Positions 29,387-36,207 of a DNA stretch of 36,207 nt are shown piece by piece. This stretch comes from a virus, in IMG/VR virus record IMGVR_UViG_3300000553_000137, positions 1-36,207 of that record; one strand, 5' to 3'. A program made the position numbers and the translations under genes. Below the pieces are notes generated by a model. The model searched no databases and was not told the origin of the DNA. It was given only the letters and a program-made list of their open reading frames with translations. Position 1 is the stretch's first letter. Each line of letters starts with the position of its first letter.

Positions 29387-29970
29387 CAATTAAGTTTAAA
29401 TCCGACATTGATATCGATTTTGCTGACCGAACAGAGATATTGAATTTAATAGATCATGTACCTGCGAGCATACTAACTAATGGTAATTTTCGAAAACATG
29501 CGTCTGGAATCTATGTAACGGACATCCCACAAGACCCATTTACAGCACAAGCAAGTATTGATTATGATGTTGCTGAAGATAGAGGTTATGTTAAACTGGA
29601 CTTTCTTAACGTAAACTTATACAAGCAAGTACGTGACGAAGCACATTTAATTGAACTTATGCGTGAACCGGACTGGGCTCGACTATATGACCCAGACTTC
29701 TGTGCGCAATTGATGCATGTAAATGCACATTATGATACATTGATTAAAATGCCCGAAGCAGTAAACACTATTCCGCGACTAGCAATGTTCCTTGCTATCA
29801 TACGTCCTGCAAAGCGACACTTGGTTGGTAAAACTTGGAAAGAAGTTGCTGAAACTGTGTGGGATAAACCCGATGATGATACTTATTACTTTAAGAAGGC
29901 GCATTCGATTTCGTACAGCCAATTAGTTGTTGTTAATATGAATTTAATAGAAGAACAATTAATGTTGTAA
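29383..29970 (+). CDS. Mini protein related to bacterial DNA polymerase III alpha (DnaE)
   Basis: 195 residues that line up with pieces of the C-family polymerase palm. SDIDIDFADRTEILNLIDHV (Asp8, 10, 12) matches DnaE PDFDVDFCMEKRDQVIEHV with its catalytic Asp pair. FRKHASGIYVTD (residues 37-47) matches GKHAGGVVIA. DYDVAEDRGYVKLDFLNVNL (60-79) matches [20 protein letters not shown]. The about 110 residues between the first two blocks in DnaE are reduced to a few, and the PHP, fingers and tau-binding parts are absent, so it cannot be a normal polymerase. T4-like phages use a B-family polymerase. Regulatory or structural reuse of the fold is inference. Confidence 0.65.
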   Translation: MTIKFKSDIDIDFADRTEILNLIDHVPASILTNGNFRKHASGIYVTDIPQDPFTAQASIDYDVAEDRGYVKLDFLNVNLYKQVRDEAHLIELMREPDWARLYDPDFCAQLMHVNAHYDTLIKMPEAVNTIPRLAMFLAIIRPAKRHLVGKTWKEVAETVWDKPDDDTYYFKKAHSISYSQLVVVNMNLIEEQLML

Positions 29971-30648
29971 TCGTTTTAATTCGGCAACTTTTCTGGCAGC
30001 ATCTCCTAATTTTCTTTTATGCTCTTCTGTTCTAACAGGTTTTGGTTTTCTTAATTTAGCCTTTCGTTCTTCGGATAATGGTATTCCCTTCAACTTCGAT
30101 ACTTTGCCTGTTTGTGAGATTGATTTCTTCCGTTTGGTTTCTTCTGAATCGGGTATTCTGTGTTTGTGTGCTTCGCTCATTTTTAATTTAGTTTCGAGTG
30201 AATGTTTCTTTCGTGCGATACCTTTTTGTGCATTGGAAATTTTTTGTCGTGTTTCTGCAGAACACACACGCTTTGTTAATTGTTGGGTTACCAAATTTGA
30301 TCTTTCTATTCTTAAATTTTCATACACCCTGCTAGTGATGTTAGTGGTATATCTAGGTTGAGTAACAGACATTCGCTTCATTGAAAACAACGCAAAAATC
30401 ATCGATGTTCGACCTGGGCCAGTGGTAATTTTACTTAATAACCAATGACAAATAAAATGTTCTCTTGCTGTTAATTTAACTAAATTACCTAATTCGTTGC
30501 TTCCTAATAAAGAACGAGGAATAATATGATGAGTTTCGTAATATACATACTCGGGATTACTTTTTTTTAATTTTTTTCGATTCTGTGATTTTGCGGTATT
30601 GATTATATTATAATACCAGATAGTGTATTTGTTATTAATAAATAACAT
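29959..30648 (-). CDS. HNH homing endonuclease with NUMOD3 repeats
   Basis: 229 residues. HNH core near residues 38-70: YYETHHIIPRSLLGSNELGN then KLTAREHFICHWLL. The C-terminal half is a string of basic NUMOD3-like repeats (SAETRQKISNAQKG; SLETKLKMSEAHKH; DSEETKRKKSISQTG; SEERKAKLRKPK; TEEHKRKLGDAARK), DNA-binding helices of homing enzymes. It is on the opposite strand, tail to tail with the DnaE-like gene (12-base overlap). AGGAGT precedes its ATG. A free-standing mobile nuclease in the manner of T4 Seg/Mob proteins. Confidence 0.88.
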   Translation of the reverse strand: MLFINNKYTIWYYNIINTAKSQNRKKLKKSNPEYVYYETHHIIPRSLLGSNELGNLVKLTAREHFICHWLLSKITTGPGRTSMIFALFSMKRMSVTQPRYTTNITSRVYENLRIERSNLVTQQLTKRVCSAETRQKISNAQKGIARKKHSLETKLKMSEAHKHRIPDSEETKRKKSISQTGKVSKLKGIPLSEERKAKLRKPKPVRTEEHKRKLGDAARKVAELKRLQH

Positions 30649-30710
30649 AGCTGTAACTCCTAAATAGTTATAGAGTAGTTGGATATGTCTAGTATCGTGA
30701 ACTACATTAA

Positions 30711-30718
30711 TATTTATC
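30711..30718 (-). promoter_or_regulatory. T4-late-like box on the minus strand
   Basis: Reading the minus strand, GATAAATA (30718 to 30711), followed by TTAATG, about 65 bases upstream of the homing endonuclease ATG at 30648. Compatible with late expression of the nuclease. Confidence 0.4.
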
Positions 30719-31092
30719 TATTGAACACGTCTTACCAACGTGATGGAACGGCGCTTACTGCGCTTTGCTGCAATTTCTCTTAGACTTACGTACGGCCCGT
30801 GTTGTATTACGACATCTTTACTGTTGAATGTTTTTAAACAAACTCTAAACTCTACCCAATCCTGCTTTAAAAATACGTTAATAGGTATAAGTCTATTACT
30901 CTCCCACCACCACTGATCTGCCATAGCTAAAAACACTGTTTTCTGCTCCAATGTTCGTAGTGCAGCGAAGTCATATATAGTGGTGATGAATTCATCTGCG
31001 TTCTGAACCACGCCAATATATTCATTACCACCATACGTTAAGAACGACATGAAAGGGTATTGATCTAATAAAATCTTGTGACTGTCTTCCAT
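30718..31092 (-). CDS. Conserved-looking phage protein, 124 aa
   Basis: I take the internal ATG at 31092 (MEDSHKILLDQYPF) because the longer frame to 31137 would run across the late-like box used by the plus-strand gene. Segments: FLTYGGNEYIGVVQNADEF, YDFAALRTLEQKTVFLAMAD, DQWWWESNRLIPINVFL and a basic C-terminus (AAKRSKRRSITLVRRVQ). I recall similar TYGGNEY...VQN proteins from T4-like marine phages with no function assigned. Probably binds nucleic acid by its basic tail. Confidence 0.7.
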   Translation of the reverse strand: MEDSHKILLDQYPFMSFLTYGGNEYIGVVQNADEFITTIYDFAALRTLEQKTVFLAMADQWWWESNRLIPINVFLKQDWVEFRVCLKTFNSKDVVIQHGPYVSLREIAAKRSKRRSITLVRRVQ

Positions 31093-31101
31093 TGGATTCC
31101 G

Positions 31102-31109
31102 TATAAATA
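31102..31109 (+). promoter_or_regulatory. T4-type late promoter TATAAATA
   Basis: An exact T4 late -10 element, TATAAATA, with transcription expected near 31115. It drives the structural genes from 31131 onward: baseplate/fibre protein and large fibre. AAGGG (31116-31120) precedes the GTG start. Confidence 0.75.
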
Positions 31110-31130
31110 TGTGATAAGGGATAAAACATA

Positions 31131-31625
31131 GTGCCACTCATTACTTCATATTTATACGAGAATATTATCGAGGTTCAGATTCTGGACACAAATCCCACAA
31201 TTAAAACAAGGAATAATGTCGTGTATAGCAGACCAATCAAAATTTACCAAGGAATAGATAATCCTGTTCAAGTTCATATTAAGAATCAAGATCAAAAATC
31301 AGTAAATTTGACGGGCTATGCAGTACAAATAGACATACAAGATCCATTAGTACAAGGGTCGATGGAAAGTTTAGCTGTAGACATGACAGACATAACAACA
31401 GGACAAGGTACGGTAATTATTACACGTGATGTTGTAAACTCGTTAGATCAACGATACTATAAACTAACTATTAAATTAATTAAACAAAGTAATAATGCAG
31501 AACGCCCGTTGTATATTGACAGCAACTTTGGCGCACTGTTAGATTTAGAAGTATTACCGGGTTGGTATGAAAGCATGCCACTCACATTAAACTCAGATGA
31601 AGTAATTGACGGTGGAACAATATAA
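31131..31625 (+). CDS. Virion structural protein, BppU-N-like
   Basis: 164 residues from a GTG at 31131 with AAGGG (31116-31120) upstream. Middle part: IKIYQGIDNPVQVHIKNQDQ, then KSVNLTGYAVQIDIQDPL, the beta-sandwich pattern of phage baseplate upper protein N-terminal domains and related fibre-attachment proteins. It ends GWYESMPLTLNSDEVIDGG. It follows a late promoter and is directly before the long fibre gene (stop TAA overlaps by one base), so it probably links the fibre to the baseplate. Confidence 0.65.
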   Translation: MPLITSYLYENIIEVQILDTNPTIKTRNNVVYSRPIKIYQGIDNPVQVHIKNQDQKSVNLTGYAVQIDIQDPLVQGSMESLAVDMTDITTGQGTVIITRDVVNSLDQRYYKLTIKLIKQSNNAERPLYIDSNFGALLDLEVLPGWYESMPLTLNSDEVIDGGTI

Positions 31626-34600
31626 TGACAATATCATATAGCAAACAAGTATTATTAAAAAGAGGCAATACTGCGGTATCGAGTACATATCTTGGACCGC
31701 TGGGTGAGTTAGTATTAGATACTGATACATTAAATGTATATGTACACGATGGCGTAACTGTAGGTGGTACATTAATAGGTACGGGCACAGGCGGTACTGG
31801 TGGCAGCATTTATGGTGACGCTAATGTTGCGGCTTATTTGACAAGTATCGGATATAACCCATACGGTGATTCAAATGTTGCTACGTATCTAGGTGCGTTT
31901 GATGGTAACATCGTTCCATCGGCAAATAATGTTTATAGTTTAGGTAGTATTGATAGTCAATGGAAGGATTTGTTTGTTAGTAATAACACCATTTACATCA
32001 ATGGTGTGCCATTAACGTTGGGCGCAGATAATACTTCATTGAGTATTAACGGACAACCCATATTAAGCAACGGTAGTATTAGTAGTTTTAGTACAACAGG
32101 TAATATCGCAGCCAGCAACTTCTTTATAACTGATGGTGTTCCCTTAACAGGCAACATAGCATTTGCTGGTGATCAAATTATTAATTCAGCTGGAAATGAT
32201 ATCCGTATTGTTGCCAATAACAATACGTGGGCATTTGGCACAGATGGAGTAATTACGTTCCCAGACAACACAGTACAAACTACAGCATATCCGGGAGATG
32301 GTGCAATCGACACACATAGCTGGGTTAACAAATTATCATATCCTGTTAATTCATCTATTAATCCAATAGCAGTAACATCTACAGAATATGACAGTCAAGG
32401 TAATATTATTGCGCTAGTACTTAATTATTCAAATGGACCAGATTTTGTCACTGTTATGAAGTTTGATCAATACGGGTCATTAATCGGGCAAGTTAACTAT
32501 GCTGATACTTTTAATATTGATGGCTGGGGACTGGCAGTTGATCTAAATGACGATAGTATATACATTACCGGTTCCACTGCCGGCGTACTTGATACTGAGA
32601 TATTTATTACTAAATTAACTAGCGAACTGGTGGCAGTATGGACAAATACTTACGGCACACCACAAGACGATAATGGGTATGTTATTGACGTAGCATCGGA
32701 TGGCAACCCAGTTATAGTTGGTATATCATCAGTTACTGCTATTACTATATTAAAAGTTGCTAGTGCAGATGGAGCAGTTATCTGGCAACAAGAATTAATT
32801 GCGGCTACAGGCAGTTCTCAAGCATACGGAATGGGAGTAGGCCCAAGTGGCGAGATTGTTGCGGTTGGCAATAGATATGACGTTGGTGATTCTACTAATC
32901 GTCAATTAGTTGTAAAATATGATAGTACTGGCGCAATACAGTGGCAAAAAGAATTATTAATGGATGCTGGCTTTGAGTGTCGTGGTGCTGATGCAGATAT
33001 AGATAGTAGCGGAAATATTTACGTACTTGGTACTTACGATTGGGCCAGTGGTACCGGTCTTAGCGTAACGCAACTTAACAGTTCAGGAGTGGCACAATGG
33101 ACACGTAAAGTACAAGGACCGTGTAATGAGCTTGCATCTAGTATAGTATGCGGCCAAGATGGTTTCTTATACTTAGAAGCGACATCAGGAACTGCTATTA
33201 CTGGCCCTGATATAAGACTTGATAAATTAATAGCCAAATATGATACAAGTGGTGCAGTTATATGGCAACGTAAATTTTCATCGGCAGTTAATTGGCAAGT
33301 AGATTTTAATTTCTTCACTAATGGTATTGCTGGCGGCAGCTTGTTAGCAGTTAGAAATGGTTTATTTGCCGTGGGTGGATTACAAACTCCTCCTTATTTC
33401 GGCGGTGGCCCATCACAGTGGAACGGTCTAGTATTTCAAACTGCTACAAGTGGGGTTGAAGTCACTATGGGAGAATATACATTTGCAGCAAGTAACTTAT
33501 CTGGTATATTAACTACACCGTTTAATACTGCTGATGCTGGATTAGTAACTCAGACAGGTAACTTATCTCAATTTAACACATACGCAATCACATTATCGTC
33601 GGGCAGTGTTACTTCGACACATACCGGTACTGAGAATCTTGGTAATTTTATATTCTTTAAAGATACTGTTAGAGTTGATAATGGAATGACAGTAATTACC
33701 AACCGTGGAACATTAAATATCGGTACTAATATGGAAATGCCCGGCGTTCCACAACATTTTCATATTGCCTTTGATGGTAGTAATGGCACAGCCCCAACCA
33801 GTGACTTATTCTTAGGAGATGATTGGAATTATACAAAAATACCAGCAGGACGTAATGGAGTTATTATTGGTGCTGGTAACTTAGGTGGCAACGCACAACA
33901 ATGGAACTTTGGTATCGATGGCAATTTAACATTGCCTAACTCTGCTACCATTTCTGACCTTAAGGGTGGAGCAACAGCATTTAGTTCTATAGGCGGCGTA
34001 CAAATTAACACAGCAGCAGGTACTTGGCAATTTGGTGGTGATGGCAGTTTAACATTACCGGGTGGTGGTACAATCACTTCTGCTCTTGGCTCGCCACAAC
34101 AAGGACTTTGGTTAGGATGGAATGGACATAAATTATTACTGAACGATGACGGTCAATTTTGGACGGGCGGGGTTCAGCTAGGCGGTAGTGGACACCCAGG
34201 TTATGTTGGGTCATATGGCAACATAACGCTAGATACCAATATTGGTGCTACTCCCGGCGATTCAAAATGGGTCTTTGGAACAGATGGTTTGCTAACATTC
34301 CCAGATGGACAACTAATTGGATCTCTAGAAGGCTCTGCTGGTATCTTTGGTCCAAACGGAACAGATTTTTTAATCAATACTCGCTTTGATAACACAGGTT
34401 CTTATCAGGCGTGGACATTTGGCACCAATGGTATATTAACATTACCATTTGGTAGCACTATCAATGATACACCGTTAGCCCCAGGTGCAGGCGGTAATGG
34501 CCAGGCTGTTGAGATCAAACCAGGCCGCGTCAGCCATAATAATCAACTATTAAGAATATATCCCACAGCTCCTAATCCAGACGGCAATCACCTACACTTA

Positions 34601-35485
34601 ACTTCAGGCGATCTCACAGACACTGATTTGTTCCTAGGCGATGACAATCAGTTTGTACAAATTGCTGTTGACGGTAAAGTTTGTATTGGTACTTATGGTA
34701 CTGAAGGACATTTCTGGCAGTTTGGCACAGATGGTACAACTTCATTTCCTAACAATGCTATTACCACATCTAATACACCATTAACAATACAAACTAAATT
34801 ACCTGCTACATATGGTCCGTTTTACACAGCGTATTTTGAAAGTGGCAATGGCAGTGTAAACGGTGTTCATCCGGGAACTTATGCTGGATATTTTAGTATT
34901 ACTACTGTCAATATTAACAACGATGGAACATATTCAGTTAGTGGTTACCCAGCATCTATACAGAACGGAACTAATCCAACTTATACAATATCGGGTGTAG
35001 ACTTAGGCGGTACTTCCCCTGCCAACGACTGCCTATTAACTGTTACCACAGTCGATGACATTATTACAAATGTAGTAGTATCCGGTACTGCGCTTTTACC
35101 TAAATGGACCTTTGGCACAGATGGTTCGTTGACATTACCTGGTGCAATTATTACAACTGCAAACACTTCATCATATACCAGTACAACGGTTACTGTTGAT
35201 ATTACTGCATTAGTTAATAAATTAGTACCACAAGCAACAACAGGTGCCCCACATTATTATATTCCTCCAGGAACTGATGGACAAATTATGTATCTTGTTC
35301 CGGCAAATATACATAATGACGGCAGTGAATCAACAACGATAAGTTTTGATAATGCTCGTTGGTCAAGTGGCGCAGGTCCAATTTATATTAGTGAAGGCGC
35401 AAGGCCAAGTTGGCTTCCATTTGCAGCCGGTTCTGCTGTTGTAACAATCATATTCGCTAATGGTGCATGGAATCTTCCATACTAG
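31625..35485 (+). CDS. Large tail fibre / receptor-binding protein with a predicted six-bladed propeller
   Basis: 1286 residues. Residues 8-52 have the Mtd-type N-terminal pattern (VLLKRGNTAVSSTYLGPLGE, then LNVYVHDGVTVGG). Residues about 235-560 contain six blade-like repeats ending in (K)xxxxGxxxW or similar (KFDQYGSLIG, KLTSELVAVW, KVASADGAVIW, KYDSTGAIQW, QLNSSGVAQW, KYDTSGAVIW), as in SBBP/NHL-type propellers. Seven copies of a W-x-F-G-x-D/N-G...P motif lie at residues 202, 760, 801, 882, 930, 1031 and 1161 (e.g. WTFGTDGSLTLPG), probably beta-helical shaft repeats. Gly/Thr/Asn-rich, no cleavage signal. Likely binds the host surface. Confidence 0.82.
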   Translation: MTISYSKQVLLKRGNTAVSSTYLGPLGELVLDTDTLNVYVHDGVTVGGTLIGTGTGGTGGSIYGDANVAAYLTSIGYNPYGDSNVATYLGAFDGNIVPSANNVYSLGSIDSQWKDLFVSNNTIYINGVPLTLGADNTSLSINGQPILSNGSISSFSTTGNIAASNFFITDGVPLTGNIAFAGDQIINSAGNDIRIVANNNTWAFGTDGVITFPDNTVQTTAYPGDGAIDTHSWVNKLSYPVNSSINPIAVTSTEYDSQGNIIALVLNYSNGPDFVTVMKFDQYGSLIGQVNYADTFNIDGWGLAVDLNDDSIYITGSTAGVLDTEIFITKLTSELVAVWTNTYGTPQDDNGYVIDVASDGNPVIVGISSVTAITILKVASADGAVIWQQELIAATGSSQAYGMGVGPSGEIVAVGNRYDVGDSTNRQLVVKYDSTGAIQWQKELLMDAGFECRGADADIDSSGNIYVLGTYDWASGTGLSVTQLNSSGVAQWTRKVQGPCNELASSIVCGQDGFLYLEATSGTAITGPDIRLDKLIAKYDTSGAVIWQRKFSSAVNWQVDFNFFTNGIAGGSLLAVRNGLFAVGGLQTPPYFGGGPSQWNGLVFQTATSGVEVTMGEYTFAASNLSGILTTPFNTADAGLVTQTGNLSQFNTYAITLSSGSVTSTHTGTENLGNFIFFKDTVRVDNGMTVITNRGTLNIGTNMEMPGVPQHFHIAFDGSNGTAPTSDLFLGDDWNYTKIPAGRNGVIIGAGNLGGNAQQWNFGIDGNLTLPNSATISDLKGGATAFSSIGGVQINTAAGTWQFGGDGSLTLPGGGTITSALGSPQQGLWLGWNGHKLLLNDDGQFWTGGVQLGGSGHPGYVGSYGNITLDTNIGATPGDSKWVFGTDGLLTFPDGQLIGSLEGSAGIFGPNGTDFLINTRFDNTGSYQAWTFGTNGILTLPFGSTINDTPLAPGAGGNGQAVEIKPGRVSHNNQLLRIYPTAPNPDGNHLHLTSGDLTDTDLFLGDDNQFVQIAVDGKVCIGTYGTEGHFWQFGTDGTTSFPNNAITTSNTPLTIQTKLPATYGPFYTAYFESGNGSVNGVHPGTYAGYFSITTVNINNDGTYSVSGYPASIQNGTNPTYTISGVDLGGTSPANDCLLTVTTVDDIITNVVVSGTALLPKWTFGTDGSLTLPGAIITTANTSSYTSTTVTVDITALVNKLVPQATTGAPHYYIPPGTDGQIMYLVPANIHNDGSESTTISFDNARWSSGAGPIYISEGARPSWLPFAAGSAVVTIIFANGAWNLPY

Positions 35486-35488
35486 AAC

Positions 35489-36202
35489 GTGATGCAACTA
35501 TTTTTATATACCTTAATCGTAACACACATTACAATAGTGTGTGTTACGCTTTATCTACACCGTTGCCAAAGTCATAAAGGTGTTGAGTTCCATCCGGGGC
35601 TCGCACACTTTATGCGTTTTTGGTTGTGGATGACTACTGGTATGACTACTAAACAATGGGTAGCAGTACATCGCAAACATCATCAATCGACTGACATTAT
35701 CGGTGATCCACATAGTCCTCATATCTTTGGTATTATGACTGTTATGTTTACTGGTATGTTACTATATAATAACACTTGTAAAGATGCAACCTTTGTTATG
35801 AAATATGGTAAAGGTACACCCAAGGATTGGATCGAGCGTAAATTATACACAGCATATCCGAGACTTGGTCTATTACTAATGTTACTAATAGATTTAATAT
35901 TATTTGGTCCTGTGGGTTTGGCAATATGGATTATACAAATATTATGGATACCTGTTGGTGCAGCTGCATTAATTAATGGATTGGGTCATTGGGTCGGGTA
36001 CCGCAATGGTGAAACTAACGATTACAGTCGTAACATTAGTCCAATTGGAATTATTGTAGCTGGCGAAGAATTACATAACAATCATCACTTAAATCCAGCA
36101 AGTCCAAAGTTTAGTCGTAAGCCTTGGGAATTTGACATAGGCTGGATGTACATTACAATATTTAGATTTTTAGGTTTAGCAACACTTAATCAAATCTCTT
36201 GA
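35489..36202 (+). CDS. Fatty acid desaturase (membrane di-iron)
   Basis: 237 residues with several hydrophobic spans (TLIVTHITIVCVTLYL; LLLMLLIDLILFGPVGLAIW). All three histidine boxes are present: HRCQSH (Hx4H), HRKHH (HxxHH) and HNNHH (HxxHH); also GLGHWVGYRN and SPIGIIVAGEELHNN, as in delta-9 acyl desaturases. It is shorter than most bacterial homologues. It introduces a double bond into acyl chains and could change membrane fluidity in the infected cell. Start is GTG 35489 or ATG 35492, 3-6 bases after the fibre gene, so it is probably expressed late. Confidence 0.9.
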   Translation: MMQLFLYTLIVTHITIVCVTLYLHRCQSHKGVEFHPGLAHFMRFWLWMTTGMTTKQWVAVHRKHHQSTDIIGDPHSPHIFGIMTVMFTGMLLYNNTCKDATFVMKYGKGTPKDWIERKLYTAYPRLGLLLMLLIDLILFGPVGLAIWIIQILWIPVGAAALINGLGHWVGYRNGETNDYSRNISPIGIIVAGEELHNNHHLNPASPKFSRKPWEFDIGWMYITIFRFLGLATLNQIS

Positions 36203-36207
36203 CTTAA

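Noticed and set aside
1-36207. tRNA genes, CRISPR arrays, insertion sequences, attachment sites
   Set aside because: Gaps between genes are nearly all under 100 bases and show no cloverleaf, direct-repeat array, transposase or terminal inverted repeat.

Overview
The window is a stretch of an AT-rich, densely packed T4-like (myovirus-type) phage genome, probably from a marine phage of a Gram-negative host. The evidence is a set of T4-type replication and recombination genes (uvsX, cut off at the left edge; uvsY; uvsW; a probable gp62 clamp-loader subunit), stop/start overlaps of the ATGA and TAATG kind, T4-late-like ATAAATA boxes, free-standing homing endonucleases, and the accessory genes typical of marine T4-like phages (2OG-Fe(II) oxygenase, fatty acid desaturase, sugar genes, SleB-type hydrolase). 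I see no tRNA, rRNA, CRISPR array or photosynthesis gene. The host is not determinable from this window. Several promoters are near-perfect sigma70 sites (TTGACA/T, 17 bp, TATAAT).

Layout. 1-5815: uvsX end, small ORF, uvsY, small ORF, then an accessory block (methyltransferase, nucleotidyltransferase-cupin fusion, B12-type radical SAM) and a PD-(D/E)XK-like protein, closed by a UUCG-loop terminator. 5849-7116: small phage genes and an RmlC-type epimerase. 7183-13320: a sugar/glycan cluster (RmlB-type dehydratase, TylE/MycE-like methyltransferase, glycosyltransferase-like proteins, NovU/TylCIII-type C-methyltransferase) ending in a broken radical SAM-SPASM gene. 13402-14900: small Cys-rich protein, exported SleB-like hydrolase, two phage genes. 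14902-17308: a minus-strand island of four genes including an AGAT-type amidinotransferase. 17394-20205: strongly promoted probable early genes (small lipoprotein, AAA ATPase, HNH-like protein). 20324-25017: HARP-like protein, SGNH-like protein and uvsW. 25037-29970: a partly duplicated small gene, 2OG oxygenase, membrane miniprotein, sugar-transferase-like protein, probable gp62, zinc-finger protein and a mini protein related to bacterial DnaE. 29959-31092: minus-strand HNH homing endonuclease and a conserved phage protein. 31131-36202: baseplate/fibre protein, a 1286-residue fibre with a predicted six-bladed propeller, and a fatty acid desaturase.

The most striking system is uvsW. It is fractured exactly inside the helicase DECH box by a naturally split intein. 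The N-extein plus N-intein (22245-23261) and the C-intein plus C-extein (24178-25017) are separate genes, and between them sits a free-standing NUMOD3 plus PD-(D/E)XK-like nuclease gene with its own late-type promoter. Active UvsW (about 485 residues) would need protein trans-splicing. Other points worth attention are a DnaE-derived mini protein beside the clamp loader, a branched deoxysugar pathway, apparent AUU start codons, leaderless consensus promoters, and the amidinotransferase island.
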